Assembly: GCF_013404075.1 (NCBI RefSeq)
Contig: NZ_JACBJQ010000002.1
Coordinates: forward strand, 62,001 to 126,000
Origin: Mycolicibacterium vinylchloridicum
Lineage (GTDB): Bacteria > Actinomycetota > Actinomycetes > Mycobacteriales > Mycobacteriaceae
DNA length: 64,000 nt
Reading direction: 5' to 3'
Shown: piece after piece, positions 1 through 8,411 of the stretch
How the letters are laid out: every line of letters starts with the position of its first letter
How positions within the stretch are numbered: the first letter of the stretch is position 1
The notes under the pieces: generated by a model
Told to the model about the DNA's origin: nothing
Databases searched by the model: none
Seen by the model: the letters and a program-made list of their open reading frames with translations, nothing else
Translations under genes and position numbers: made by a program

Positions 1-513
1 CTTACCCGCGATGTAGCCGATCGAGCTTTCCACCTCTGCCAGCGCCAGCTCCGCGGTCAGCCCGCCGTCGTCGGTCTCCTGACCCAGCGGAATCGTGACG
101 TCGCGAACGTGGACCCAGAAATCGAAGACCCGGATCTCCAGGAACCGCCCGTAGGTGCCGGGGCCGACGGGCATCCACGACGGACGGTCCAGGTCGGCCG
201 CGGTCAGCGCGCTCAGATCGCGGCGCCGGTCGGCGAAGACGGCGTGCACCTTTCGCGTCAGAACCGCCGGATCGTCAGTGCCGGCCAGGAATTCAGCCGC
301 CCGCTCGAACGGCGGCGGCGTCTTGTCGTCCTGTGGCAGCCACCCGGCCATGACCGCTTCGATGCTGGTGACGTGCTGGACCACTCCGCGCATGTCCCAG
401 TCCGGGCACAGCGACTGCGCCTTCCAGTCGGTGTCGCTCAGGTCGGCGCACAGTCCCTCGATCGCGGTGTAGCAGGCCTCCAGGGCGGCGCGGATTTCGT
501 CCAGACTCCTCAT
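1..513 (-). CDS. Mycothiol-dependent maleylpyruvate isomerase-like (DinB-fold) protein, C-terminus cut by window edge
   Basis: The reading frame opens at an ATG at 511-513 (complement) and stays open to base 1, so the C-terminus is missing; 171 codons are visible. The N-terminus (MRSLDEIRAALEACYTAIEG), the LCPDWDMRGVVQHVTSIEAV segment and the FDFWVHVRDVTIPLG segment match the actinobacterial DinB-like family often named maleylpyruvate isomerase or TIGR03083. DWDMRGVVQH supplies the typical helix with a metal-ligand histidine. Members are thought to be mycothiol-dependent enzymes, but the substrate cannot be read from sequence. It diverges from the alpha/beta hydrolase at 629. Confidence 0.8.
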   Translation of the reverse strand, partial: MRSLDEIRAALEACYTAIEGLCADLSDTDWKAQSLCPDWDMRGVVQHVTSIEAVMAGWLPQDDKTPPPFERAAEFLAGTDDPAVLTRKVHAVFADRRRDLSALTAADLDRPSWMPVGPGTYGRFLEIRVFDFWVHVRDVTIPLGQETDDGGLTAELALAEVESSIGYIAGK

Positions 514-628
514 GGTTCCGATCCAACTACGTGCGGCGGGCAGCCGGGGCCTGATCGGGAGTTATTCAGCCCGCGGCGGTCGGACAACCACTCCCGGCCC
601 CAGATTTTGAGAACGGTAATCTCAACTC

Positions 629-1489
629 ATGGAGCAGCTGCGGATAGACGCAAACGGCCTGGGTTTCACCGCCTTCGCATGGGGTGATCGCGATGCGCCG
701 CTTGCATTGCTGGTGCATGGTTATCCCGATACCGCGCACACCTGGCGCCATCTCGGACCGAAGCTGGCCGCCATGGGCTACCGCGCTGTAGCGCCTTTCA
801 CGCGCGGGTATGCACCGACGGACTTCGCGCCGAACGACTCCTACCTCGTCGCCGACCAGGCCGCCGACATCCTTGCACTGCACACCGCACTCGGCGGCAG
901 TGACGATTCCATCCTCATCGGTCACGACTGGGGCGCGGTGGCGACATGGGCGGTCACCGACCGCGCGCCCGACCGCTTCCGTAGCTATGTCTGCCTGGCG
1001 GTTCCGCCGACGGCGGCGTTGGTCAAACTCTTCACAAAGTTGAGCACTCTCCCGATCGGCCTCCGCCAGTCGCGCATGAGCTGGTACTTCCTCTACAACC
1101 AGCTACCCGGTTCTGAGCGCGGGCTGGGGCGCGTGATCCCGAAGCTCTGGCGCGACTGGTCACCGGGCTACGACGCCAGCGAAGACATCGCGCACGTCTT
1201 CCGCGCCCTGCCGGATCCGGCTCGGCGGCGCGCTGCGTTGCGTTACTACCGCGACAATCTCCGGCGCGGCCTGATTGACACCTTCACGATCGCCCCGAAA
1301 GCACCGGCCCTGTATCTGCACGGCGACGACGACGGCTGCATGCAAGCCGCGATCGCCGATGCCTACCCGGCGACGCTGCCCGCCGGCTCGCGCTACGAAC
1401 GCATTGCCGGCGTTGGCCACTTCATGCACCTCGAGGACCCGGCGCGTGTCAATGCGCTGATCACGGACTGGGTCGGCCCACCGCAATAA
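629..1489 (+). CDS. Alpha/beta hydrolase, epoxide hydrolase/haloalkane dehalogenase type
   Basis: This 286-residue cytosolic hydrolase has the alpha/beta fold. The oxyanion loop is HGYPDTAHTW near residue 30. The nucleophile elbow is GHDWG near residue 97, so the nucleophile is Asp rather than Ser, as in soluble epoxide hydrolases and haloalkane dehalogenases. A late acid sits near YLHGDDDGC and the catalytic His is in GVGHFMHLEDP near the C-terminus. The elbow context GHDWGAVATWA fits epoxide hydrolases better than esterases. The substrate is unknown. The gene stands alone, divergent from the DinB-like gene and convergent with the carboxypeptidase gene. Confidence 0.88.
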   Translation: MEQLRIDANGLGFTAFAWGDRDAPLALLVHGYPDTAHTWRHLGPKLAAMGYRAVAPFTRGYAPTDFAPNDSYLVADQAADILALHTALGGSDDSILIGHDWGAVATWAVTDRAPDRFRSYVCLAVPPTAALVKLFTKLSTLPIGLRQSRMSWYFLYNQLPGSERGLGRVIPKLWRDWSPGYDASEDIAHVFRALPDPARRRAALRYYRDNLRRGLIDTFTIAPKAPALYLHGDDDGCMQAAIADAYPATLPAGSRYERIAGVGHFMHLEDPARVNALITDWVGPPQ

Positions 1490-1510
1490 CGACGCGAACG
1501 AGTTCAGGTG

Positions 1511-2095
1511 CTAACCCGCGGCGTCGGGTAGTAGCGGCGGGCAATTGCCTGCGGTGTCGGTGGCCAGCTCGAAATGCCAGACCTCGTTGGCATAGATCCG
1601 GCACAGCCCGAACCGCGCACCGTTGGCCATCAGCCACTGGTCAGCACCCACACCGCCGACGTCCACCGCCTCGCCGATGACATGTTTGGACGCCTCGGGG
1701 GTCTGCACAAATTGGCGCGCGGCGGCGAAGCTGCCGTACTGCGCGATGGCGCTGTCGAGCAGACGCTGCTGGAACTCCGGCGAGCGCCATCCCGAGGTGA
1801 TCGTCATCGTGATGCCGTCGGCCGACGCCGCGGTGGCGGCCTGCTGGATCGCGGTCAGCAGCTGCGGATCAAGGCGTCCGACAGCGGGGTTCTGCACGTC
1901 GAACGGCGTGAGGTTCTGACCGTCGGCAAGCGAACCGTCACCGGCGGCGACGGCCGGCGGATCGACGCTGACGGTGTTGTCGGCCAACGAGATTCGCGGC
2001 TCCCGGACCGGCAGACCGGCCGCGCCCGATGCAATCGCCGCTGTCGTGGCCACGCCCAGGATTCCGGCCGTGACGACGCTGAATTCCAATCGCAT
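1511..2095 (-). CDS. Exported D,D-carboxypeptidase-like protein (M15/VanY family)
   Basis: A 194-residue protein with an N-terminal hydrophobic signal segment (SVVTAGILGVATTAAIASGA). The M15B zinc-peptidase core follows: TSGWRSPEFQQ, then SKHVIGEAVDV (the H-x6-D zinc pair), then EVWHFEL with the last zinc His. It should trim the terminal D-Ala of peptidoglycan stems outside the membrane. The ATG at 2093-2095 is chosen because GGGGAG lies just upstream and it begins directly with the signal peptide; longer in-frame starts run into the divergent gene. It starts 64 bases from the lytic transglycosylase gene on the other strand, so the two cell-wall enzymes probably share a promoter region. Confidence 0.88.
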   Translation of the reverse strand: MRLEFSVVTAGILGVATTAAIASGAAGLPVREPRISLADNTVSVDPPAVAAGDGSLADGQNLTPFDVQNPAVGRLDPQLLTAIQQAATAASADGITMTITSGWRSPEFQQRLLDSAIAQYGSFAAARQFVQTPEASKHVIGEAVDVGGVGADQWLMANGARFGLCRIYANEVWHFELATDTAGNCPPLLPDAAG

Positions 2096-2159
2096 GATCT
2101 CCCCATCATCGCAGACCCAATCCGTTGTCCTGGTCGTCGCAGTACGACAGACTGCAGCA

Positions 2160-3107
2160 GTGCGCACCCGCCTCCGGATTCTCGTGACCGCCACGGCCCT
2201 GCTGGCTGTGGCTGCCTGCGCACCCTCACCGGCACCTCCGGTGGCCTCGACGGCACCCCACTCGCCCACGTCGTCGGTGCCGGCCGTGGCGCTCGACTCG
2301 CCGAGTCAGCCCGCCGCCGACGCGGTGCCCGTCGGCGCCCAACCCCGGCTGGCATCCGATCCGGCACAGGTCGCCGACGATCTGATCGCCGACGAATTGG
2401 CAATCCGCGACCCGTCGACGCCCGAGCCGGCGCTGGTGGCCGCCGCCCGACGCCAGCAGGTCGCCTATCGCGCGATCGGTCGCCATCCCGAATGGGACGG
2501 CATCATCCGCCCGAAGATTCCGGCCGCACTGACCCCGGCCTACGACCGCAACGTCGACGCCCGGCGTCAGCTCGCCGCGATGGCGCACCTGCGCGACACC
2601 CTGCCGGCCTGGCGCATCGTGGTGCCGGCCCCGGCTGACGAGCTGCTGGGCTATTACCGGGAGGCCGAAGCGGCCAGCGGCGTCGGCTGGAACTACCTGG
2701 CCGCGATCAATCTGATCGAGACCCGCTTCGGCAGCATCGTGGGCCTGAGCACCGCCGGTGCCGACGGCCCCATGCAGTTCCTCCCGTCGACCTTCGCCGC
2801 CTACGGCGACGGCGGGGACATCCGCTCGCCGCGCGACAGCATCATGGCCGCCGGGCGCTACCTGGCCGCCAACAACTTCGCCGCCGATCCCGATCACGCG
2901 ATCTACCGCTACAACCACGCCGACCAGTACGTGGCAGCCGTCAACGACTATGCGGCGGTGCTGGCCGACGATCCCGCCTCGTTCGCCGGGTTCTACCGTT
3001 GGGACGTGTATTGCGTGACCGTCGACGGCGACGTCGTCCTGCCGATCGGCTATGTCGCCGAGGCGCCGATCCCGGTCGGCGAATATCTGGCGTCGCACCC
3101 GCAGTGA
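2160..3107 (+). CDS. Lipoprotein lytic transglycosylase (SLT-like)
   Basis: Starting at GTG 2160, the 315-residue product begins with a lipoprotein signal (VRTRLRILVTATALLAVAAC) with the lipobox cysteine at about residue 20. After a Pro/Ser-rich linker and a helical region, the lysozyme-like core reads NYLAAINLIETRFGSIVGLS, with the likely catalytic Glu in IETRFG, then GADGPMQFLPSTF and YRYNHADQYVAAV. These are typical of mycobacterial lytic murein transglycosylases that cleave glycan strands at the outer membrane face. The stop overlaps the helicase start (GTGA). A more upstream start is possible but would remove the signal peptide from the N-terminus. Confidence 0.87.
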   Translation: MRTRLRILVTATALLAVAACAPSPAPPVASTAPHSPTSSVPAVALDSPSQPAADAVPVGAQPRLASDPAQVADDLIADELAIRDPSTPEPALVAAARRQQVAYRAIGRHPEWDGIIRPKIPAALTPAYDRNVDARRQLAAMAHLRDTLPAWRIVVPAPADELLGYYREAEAASGVGWNYLAAINLIETRFGSIVGLSTAGADGPMQFLPSTFAAYGDGGDIRSPRDSIMAAGRYLAANNFAADPDHAIYRYNHADQYVAAVNDYAAVLADDPASFAGFYRWDVYCVTVDGDVVLPIGYVAEAPIPVGEYLASHPQ

Positions 3108-5644
3108 CGGAGCGTGGCCCCGCCCTGATCGACGATCCGAGCGACCTGTCCATCCTGCGGGGACTGGGCGACGACCCCGATGAGGTGTTCGCGTCGTTCG
3201 CGGCGTGGTCCCAGGCCAGCGGCACCGCGCTGTACCCGGCGCAAGAAGAGGCGCTGATCGAACTGGTCAGCGGCGCCAACGTCGTACTGGCCACGCCGAC
3301 CGGCTCGGGCAAGTCGCTGGTGGCCACCGGTGCGATCTACGCGGCGCTCGCGGCCGGAACTCGCAGCTACTACACCGCTCCGATCAAGGCGCTCGTCAGC
3401 GAGAAGTTCTTCGCGCTCTGCGATGTCTTCGGGCCCGCCAATGTCGGGATGCTCACCGGCGATGCGGCGGTCAACGCCGGCGCTCCGGTCATCGCCTGCA
3501 CCGCCGAGATCCTGGCCAACATCGCGCTGCGCGAAGGCGAACACGCCGACATCGGTTTCGTGGTCATGGACGAATTCCATTTCTACGGTGATCCCGACCG
3601 CGGCTGGGCCTGGCAGGTACCGCTGCTGGAACTGCCGAACGCCCAATTCCTGCTGATGTCAGCCACTCTCGGTGACGTGACAGCGCTGCGCGAGGACCTG
3701 ACCCGCCGCACCGGGCGCGCCACGGCGCTGGTCGCGAATGCCGAACGCCCAGTCCCGCTGTTTTACTCCTATGCGACCACCCCGATGCACGAGACGATCC
3801 AGGACCTCCTCGACACCAAACGGGCGCCGATCTACGTCGTCCATTTCACCCAGGCATCGGCGCTCGAGCGGGCGCAGGCATTGATGAGCGTCAACGTGAG
3901 CTCCAAGGAAGACAAAGCCGCGATCGCCGACATGATCGGCGGGTTCCGGTTCACCACGGCCTTCGGTACCACACTGTCGCGGCTGGTCCGGCACGGGATC
4001 GGTGTCCACCATGCCGGGATGCTGCCCAAGTACCGGCGCTTGGTGGAACAGCTCGCCCAAGCCGGGCTGTTAAAGGTCATCTGCGGCACCGACACCCTCG
4101 GCGTGGGCATCAACGTACCGATCCGGACCGTCGTCTTCTCGGCGCTGTCGAAGTACGACGGGACCCGCAGCCGCCTGCTCAGCGCCCGCGAGTTCCACCA
4201 GATCGCCGGACGGGCCGGTCGGGCCAGCTACGACACCGCAGGCACCGTCGTCGTGCAGGCGCCCGACCACGAGGTGGAGAATCTCAAGCAGTTCGCCAAA
4301 GTGGCCGACGATCCCAAGAAGCGACGAAAACTGGTGCGCCGCAAGGCACCCGAGGGGATGGTGCCGTGGAGCGAGGCCACACTCGACAGGTTGGTCCCGG
4401 CCTCGCCCGAGCCGCTGACGAGCAACATGCGGGTCACGACGGCCATGATCCTCGACGTCGTCGACCGGCCCGGTGATCCGTTTCTCGCGATGCGCCGGCT
4501 GCTGACCGACAACCACGAACCACGCAAACGACAGCTCCGGCACATCCGCGAGGCGGTCGGCATCGCTCGCTCGCTTCTACAGGCCGGCGTGCTCGAGCGG
4601 TTGGACGAACCCGAGACCGACGGGCGCCGCTACCGGCTGACCGTGGACCTACCCGCGGACTTCGCACTGAATCAACCGCTGTCCACGTTCGCCCTTGCCG
4701 CGATCGAGGTTCTGGATCCGGATAGCGAAACGTTTGCCCTGGACGTCGTTTCCGTCATCGAAGCCACCCTGGAGGACCCGCGCCAGATCCTGGCCGCCCA
4801 GCTGAAAAAGGCCAGAGGCGAAGCCGTCGCCGAGATGAAGGCCCAGGGCATCGAATACGACGAGCGGATCGCCCTGCTGGACGAGATCACCTATCCGAAG
4901 CCGCTCGACGAGCTGATCCAGCAGACCTTCGAGACGTACCTGCAAACCAACCCCTGGGCCGCGGACGGCCGGCTCTCACCGAAGTCGGTGGTGCGCGAGA
5001 TGTGGGAGCGGGCGTTGAGCTTCCGGGAATTCGTCAGCGCCTACGGCCTGAACCGCTCCGAGGGAGCTGTCCTGCGTTATCTTTCGGACGCCTTCAAGGC
5101 GCTGCGGTCCGGGGTCCCCGCCGCCGCACGGACCGAAGACTTCACCGATATCGTGGAGTGGCTCGGAGAGCTTGTGCGACAGGTGGATTCGAGTCTGCTG
5201 GACGAGTGGGAAGAGCTCACCAGTCCCGATCAGCCACACGAGGCGGTGGCAGTCCCGGCTCCCCCACGCCCGCTGACCGGCAACACCCGGGCGTTCACCG
5301 CGATGGTCCGCAATGCGTTGTTCCGGCGGGTAGAACTGTTCGCCCGGCGCCGCTGGCACGAACTCGGGGAACTGGATGCCGGATCCGGATGGACGGCGCA
5401 GCGCTGGGCGGACGTCATCGACGACTACTTCGCCGAGCACGACGACCTGGGCACAGGTGCCGACGCCCGCGGTCCCGCCCTTCTGGTCATCGACCGCCAG
5501 CCCGATGTCTGGCGGGTACGCCAGATCCTCGACGATCCGGCCGGCGACCACGACTGGGGCTTCGACGTCGAAGTGGACCTACGCGCCTCGGATGAACAGG
5601 GGGTCGCGGTCCTGCGACTGGTCGACGCCGGGCGGATGGACTGA
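3104..5644 (+). CDS. DEAD/DEAH-box helicase with DUF3516 C-terminal domain
   Basis: This 846-residue superfamily 2 helicase starts at GTG 3104, overlapping the preceding stop. Motif I is ATPTGSGKS near residue 65, motif II reads MDEFHFY (DEFH rather than DEAH/DEVH), motif III is SATLGD and motif VI is QIAGRAGRASYD near residue 365. The long C-terminal half matches the actinobacterial DUF3516 region found on predicted Ski2/HelY-like RNA helicases. A role in RNA turnover is an inference from that resemblance. Overlap with the transglycosylase gene indicates translational coupling, though the functions seem unrelated. Confidence 0.88.
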   Translation: MTERGPALIDDPSDLSILRGLGDDPDEVFASFAAWSQASGTALYPAQEEALIELVSGANVVLATPTGSGKSLVATGAIYAALAAGTRSYYTAPIKALVSEKFFALCDVFGPANVGMLTGDAAVNAGAPVIACTAEILANIALREGEHADIGFVVMDEFHFYGDPDRGWAWQVPLLELPNAQFLLMSATLGDVTALREDLTRRTGRATALVANAERPVPLFYSYATTPMHETIQDLLDTKRAPIYVVHFTQASALERAQALMSVNVSSKEDKAAIADMIGGFRFTTAFGTTLSRLVRHGIGVHHAGMLPKYRRLVEQLAQAGLLKVICGTDTLGVGINVPIRTVVFSALSKYDGTRSRLLSAREFHQIAGRAGRASYDTAGTVVVQAPDHEVENLKQFAKVADDPKKRRKLVRRKAPEGMVPWSEATLDRLVPASPEPLTSNMRVTTAMILDVVDRPGDPFLAMRRLLTDNHEPRKRQLRHIREAVGIARSLLQAGVLERLDEPETDGRRYRLTVDLPADFALNQPLSTFALAAIEVLDPDSETFALDVVSVIEATLEDPRQILAAQLKKARGEAVAEMKAQGIEYDERIALLDEITYPKPLDELIQQTFETYLQTNPWAADGRLSPKSVVREMWERALSFREFVSAYGLNRSEGAVLRYLSDAFKALRSGVPAAARTEDFTDIVEWLGELVRQVDSSLLDEWEELTSPDQPHEAVAVPAPPRPLTGNTRAFTAMVRNALFRRVELFARRRWHELGELDAGSGWTAQRWADVIDDYFAEHDDLGTGADARGPALLVIDRQPDVWRVRQILDDPAGDHDWGFDVEVDLRASDEQGVAVLRLVDAGRMD

Positions 5645-5650
5645 CGGCCC

Positions 5651-6370
5651 CTAGAGCACGGGCAGCAGGCGGCGCAGGATCGCCACCGAAGTCGCGGCGA
5701 CGTCGTCGACAAACGCGAGGAAGTCGAAGCGCGAATCGTGGCCGGCCAGATCCGAGAGCGCCCGGATGACCAGCCAGGGCACCCCGAACGCGTCGGCGAC
5801 CTGAGCGACGGCGCCGCCCTCCATCTCCACGGCAAGGCCGCCGAAGTCGCGCTGCAACCGCTCCCTGGTCACCTCGCAGTGCAGATACTGATCGCCCGAC
5901 AACACGGTGCCGAACCGAATGGCCGCCGTCGGCAGCGTGAAGCCGCGGAGCCGTTCGCGAACTCGTGCCAGCAGATCGTCGTCGACCGGATGGCCGAGCC
6001 GATCGGTGGGGTTGATGAACGGCACATGCCCGGGCTGGTAGGTCTGCAGCCGGTCGTCTTCGATCAGCCCGGCGTCGTGCTGGATCACCCGGTCGGCGAT
6101 CACCACGTCGCCGACCTTCAGCTCAGGGTCGAGACCACCTGCGACACCAGAGAAAACTATTGTGCCGCAGCCGAATCGGTCTGCCAGCACGGTCGCGACG
6201 AGCGCGCTGTTGACCTTGCCCATGCCCGAACCGGCCAGCACGACGTCATAACCGTCCAGCGTTCCGGTGACGAACTCGGTGTGAGCCGACTGCACCGGGG
6301 CCGCATCGAGCAGCAGCGTGCGCAGGTGCGCGAGTTCTTGCGGGATGGCGCAGATCAGTCCGATGGGCAC
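5651..6370 (-). CDS. mtnN: 5'-methylthioadenosine/S-adenosylhomocysteine nucleosidase
   Basis: This 239-residue enzyme hydrolyses MTA and SAH to adenine plus the thioribose or ribosylhomocysteine, feeding methionine salvage and relieving methyltransferase inhibition. The family signatures are present in order: [14 protein letters not shown] at the N-terminus, [47 protein letters not shown] (ribose-binding Met-Glu) and ALSDLAG with the catalytic Asp. It is convergent with the helicase gene (6 bases between stops). Confidence 0.92.
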   Translation of the reverse strand: MPIGLICAIPQELAHLRTLLLDAAPVQSAHTEFVTGTLDGYDVVLAGSGMGKVNSALVATVLADRFGCGTIVFSGVAGGLDPELKVGDVVIADRVIQHDAGLIEDDRLQTYQPGHVPFINPTDRLGHPVDDDLLARVRERLRGFTLPTAAIRFGTVLSGDQYLHCEVTRERLQRDFGGLAVEMEGGAVAQVADAFGVPWLVIRALSDLAGHDSRFDFLAFVDDVAATSVAILRRLLPVL

Positions 6371-6391
6371 GCGCCCAGTCTGACTGACGAG

Positions 6392-6544
6392 CTACGTCTC
6401 GTCGGCGATCTGGTGTCTGTCGACCTTGCCGGGACCCGCAGGATCGTCGTCCTGGTGATCGAGCTGTTCGGACAGGATGCGCTGCTCTTCGCTCGCTTTC
6501 CTGGCGTCCACCGGCGTGGCCGGAGGCTGATTACTCAGCTCCAC
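6392..6544 (-). CDS. Possible 50-residue acidic protein coupled to the CsbD-like gene
   Basis: A short reading frame opens at GTG 6544, two bases after the stop of the CsbD-like gene, and ends at TAG 6392. The predicted product is hydrophilic and acidic (PVDARKASEEQRILSEQLDH then QDDDPAGPGKVDRH), with no cysteine or membrane segment. Close spacing suggests a two-gene unit, but no good ribosome-binding site is visible. No family is recognised and it could be spurious. Confidence 0.38.
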   Translation of the reverse strand: MELSNQPPATPVDARKASEEQRILSEQLDHQDDDPAGPGKVDRHQIADET

Positions 6545-6546
6545 GA

Positions 6547-6720
6547 TCAGTTCTTGAAGGCGTCTTTGATCTTCTCGCCGGCGTCCTTGAGGCTGGACTT
6601 GGCCTGGTCGATCTTGCCTTCGTTTTCGGTGCTCTTGTCGCCGGTGGCCTTGCCGACGCCCTCTTTCGCCTTACCGGCAACGTCGTCGACCTTATTGCTG
6701 ATCTTGTCTGAGATACCCAT
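6547..6720 (-). CDS. CsbD-family small stress protein
   Basis: The 57-residue product from ATG 6720 has the CsbD-like composition: lysine-rich amphipathic repeats DKISNKVDDVAGKAKEGVGK, then ATGDKSTENEGKIDQAKSSL and KDAGEKIKDAFKN. CsbD-type proteins are general-stress proteins in Bacillus and many actinobacteria; their molecular role is unknown. It lies beside the nickel SOD genes and may belong to a stress-related neighbourhood. An upstream start would add nine unconserved residues. Confidence 0.85.
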   Translation of the reverse strand: MGISDKISNKVDDVAGKAKEGVGKATGDKSTENEGKIDQAKSSLKDAGEKIKDAFKN

Positions 6721-6759
6721 GCGTCTATGTACCTCGGTATCCCGCAAGCGAAACGCACC

Positions 6760-7098
6760 TCAACGTTCCCGCCCGCGGACCGTCCAGACCACGCGATAGG
6801 AGCCGGCCGCCGGAACCCAGCCGAATTGGCGCGAGTCGACGACACCGGGTGCTCGGGGATTGTCCGAGCACGCTTGGAACGTGGCGGCGGCGCCGCGGCC
6901 GCGCACCTCACCGACACGCTTGACGAGCCACCGGGTCGACAACGTGGGATCGCGGAAGACCCGGAGCTGGCCCGGACGGGGATTCCCGCCCCGCACCGAC
7001 AACAGCCCGTCACCTGGGCGAAGCGTCGGGCGCATGGAGTCCTCGACTACCAGAAAACGGCGCAACGGCCAGGACCGGAGCCCATGGTTTTCGCCCAT
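6760..7098 (-). CDS. sodX: S26 signal-peptidase-like protease, probable nickel SOD maturation peptidase
   Basis: This 112-residue S26-type protease has a Ser-Lys dyad: Ser21 in VEDSMRPTLRPGD and Lys60 in RWLVKRVGEV. The late S26 box reads SDNPRAP then DSRQFGWVP. It is much shorter than a membrane signal peptidase and has no clear transmembrane helix. In nickel SOD loci such a protease removes the leader of pro-SOD to expose the Ni-binding N-terminal His. It lies head-to-head with the nickel SOD gene, with 22 bases between the start codons. The Met at 7098 is chosen because upstream starts would overlap the sodN start. Confidence 0.85.
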   Translation of the reverse strand: MGENHGLRSWPLRRFLVVEDSMRPTLRPGDGLLSVRGGNPRPGQLRVFRDPTLSTRWLVKRVGEVRGRGAAATFQACSDNPRAPGVVDSRQFGWVPAAGSYRVVWTVRGRER

Positions 7099-7120
7099 CT
7101 TGAAAGGGTAAGTTAGGGCC

Positions 7121-7543
7121 ATGCTGCAGAGACTCTTCGCCAACGCCACCCCTGCCCACGCTCACTGCGACCTGTATTGCGGCGTCTACGACCCCGCCCA
7201 GGCCAAGATCGAGGCGCTGTCGTGCCTCAAGACACTCAAGAAGTACAACGACTCCGACGACGACCACTTCCGGACACGCGCCATCATCATCAAGGAGCAG
7301 CGCGCCGAAGAGGTCAAGCATCACCTGATGGTGCTGTGGGCCGACTTCTTCGGTCCGGCGCACTTCAAGGAATTCCCGGAGCTGCACCAGCTGTTCTGGG
7401 ACGGCATCCACGGTGCCGGCGAGGTCAAGAAGTCGACCGACGTCGCCGAGGCCGAAAAGCTGCTCGCGACCATCGACAAGATCTCCGAGATCTTCTGGAA
7501 GACCGAGAAGGCCAAGGACATGGGCGTTTACCCGCCCGCCTGA
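7121..7543 (+). CDS. sodN: Nickel-dependent superoxide dismutase precursor
   Basis: The 140-residue proprotein has a 14-residue leader (MLQRLFANATPAHA), then the Ni-hook HCDLYCGVYDPAQ. After leader removal, His1, Cys2 and Cys6 would ligate nickel, and Asp3 and Tyr9 are conserved. Mature position 5 is Tyr where Streptomyces enzymes have Pro (HCDLPCGVYD). The four-helix body is recognisable from HFRTRAIIIKEQRAEEVKHH and FPELHQLFWD. The enzyme dismutates cytosolic superoxide. A hairpin lies 14 bases after the stop. Any promoter must lie within the divergent protease gene or the 22-base gap. Nickel-responsive control is known for this family in Streptomyces, but no site was identified here. Confidence 0.95.
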   Translation: MLQRLFANATPAHAHCDLYCGVYDPAQAKIEALSCLKTLKKYNDSDDDHFRTRAIIIKEQRAEEVKHHLMVLWADFFGPAHFKEFPELHQLFWDGIHGAGEVKKSTDVAEAEKLLATIDKISEIFWKTEKAKDMGVYPPA

Positions 7544-7556
7544 CGACTCGTTCCCA

Positions 7557-7588
7557 GTACCGCGCGGTCACCTGTGGCCGCGCGGTAC
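7557..7588. terminator. Bidirectional hairpin terminator between sodN and the Nudix gene
   Basis: A perfect 11-base inverted repeat GTACCGCGCGG / CCGCGCGGTAC encloses a 10-base loop and is followed by TTCTGTCTT. It sits between convergent stop codons at 7543 and 7604, where it could end both transcripts. Confidence 0.75.
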
Positions 7589-7603
7589 TTCTGTCTTGCG
7601 GCC

Positions 7604-8320
7604 CTATTTCCAGGCGAACAGCGGCTGCTCGAGTTCGTCGACCGGGTCGTGGCGACCTTCCAGGCACAGCCATCGCAGCTGGAGCAGTACAGCTCCCGTC
7701 GGCGCATGAATGAGGTCGTTGCCCAGCGGCATTTGGACCACCGGGCGCGGGCTTTCCGGAATCGTGATGAATCGCGGCGAGTCCGGCCGCTGCAGCTGGT
7801 GCAGCCCCACCCGGTAGACCGCGACCACCTCGTCGGGAGCCGGCCGAGGATCAAGCCGCCCGCCACCCCAGACGACCACCGGCGTGATGAGGTAGCCCGA
7901 GCGGGTCGGATAGTCGTCGAGCAAGCCCAGCACCGACGACTCCGGCAAACGGACACCCACCTCTTCGTCGAGTTCCCGCAGTGCTGCGTCAACGGCGGTC
8001 TCCCCTGGATCAAGCCGGCCGCCGGGAAGCGCCCACTGGGCGGCATGAGCGTTCAGGCGAGACGCTCTGCGGCACAGCAGGAATGCCGCACCTCCGGATA
8101 CGCCGATCATGCGGCCGTCGAGTCCCGGTTCCATCGGCCGGCCCGCGATCCAGTCGTCGACGGGCGCCGGATCGACCCGGTCCTCTCCCGCTTCCGAGTC
8201 GACGAGTACCACCGCGACGGCGGCGTGCCGCTTCGTGGGATCGGTCACCGCACGGCGGTCGTGAGCCCTCAGGTGACCGCGGATCTGATCCCGCAGCGCA
8301 TCGTCATAGGTGATCGTCAC
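7604..8320 (-). CDS. Nudix hydrolase (CoA pyrophosphatase-like)
   Basis: A 238-residue cytosolic protein with a full Nudix box: GRLDPGETAVDAALRELDEE continuing VGV, matching GX5EX7REUXEEXGU. The preceding QWALPGG and LLCRRASRLNAHAAQW segments resemble the NudL/CoA-diphosphatase branch. The reaction would be Mg-dependent cleavage of a nucleoside diphosphate linked to another moiety; the exact substrate is not determined. Long N- and C-terminal extensions relative to a minimal 150-residue Nudix domain are unassigned. Confidence 0.87.
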   Translation of the reverse strand: MTITYDDALRDQIRGHLRAHDRRAVTDPTKRHAAVAVVLVDSEAGEDRVDPAPVDDWIAGRPMEPGLDGRMIGVSGGAAFLLCRRASRLNAHAAQWALPGGRLDPGETAVDAALRELDEEVGVRLPESSVLGLLDDYPTRSGYLITPVVVWGGGRLDPRPAPDEVVAVYRVGLHQLQRPDSPRFITIPESPRPVVQMPLGNDLIHAPTGAVLLQLRWLCLEGRHDPVDELEQPLFAWK

Positions 8321-8351
8321 CCTTCGACCCTAGATACTGCGCGATTACGAG

Positions 8352-8400
8352 CGCCGCGGGGTGCCAACACCCAGGCGATCAGATGGCATCCCCCGCGGCG
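8352..8400 (-). terminator. Hairpin downstream of the small exported protein gene
   Basis: CGCCGCGGGGTGCCA (8352-8366) pairs with TGGCATCCCCCGCGGCG (8384-8400) except for a two-base bulge, with a 17-base loop. It lies 11 bases past the stop of the 8412-8699 gene and upstream of the Nudix start, so it probably separates the two leftward transcripts. Confidence 0.6.
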
Positions 8401-8411
8401 TCGCGCAGAGA

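Noticed and set aside
2226..3098. Leftward open frame opposite the lytic transglycosylase gene
   Set aside because: Low-complexity Gly/Arg/Val translation, no signature, and full overlap with a well-supported gene.
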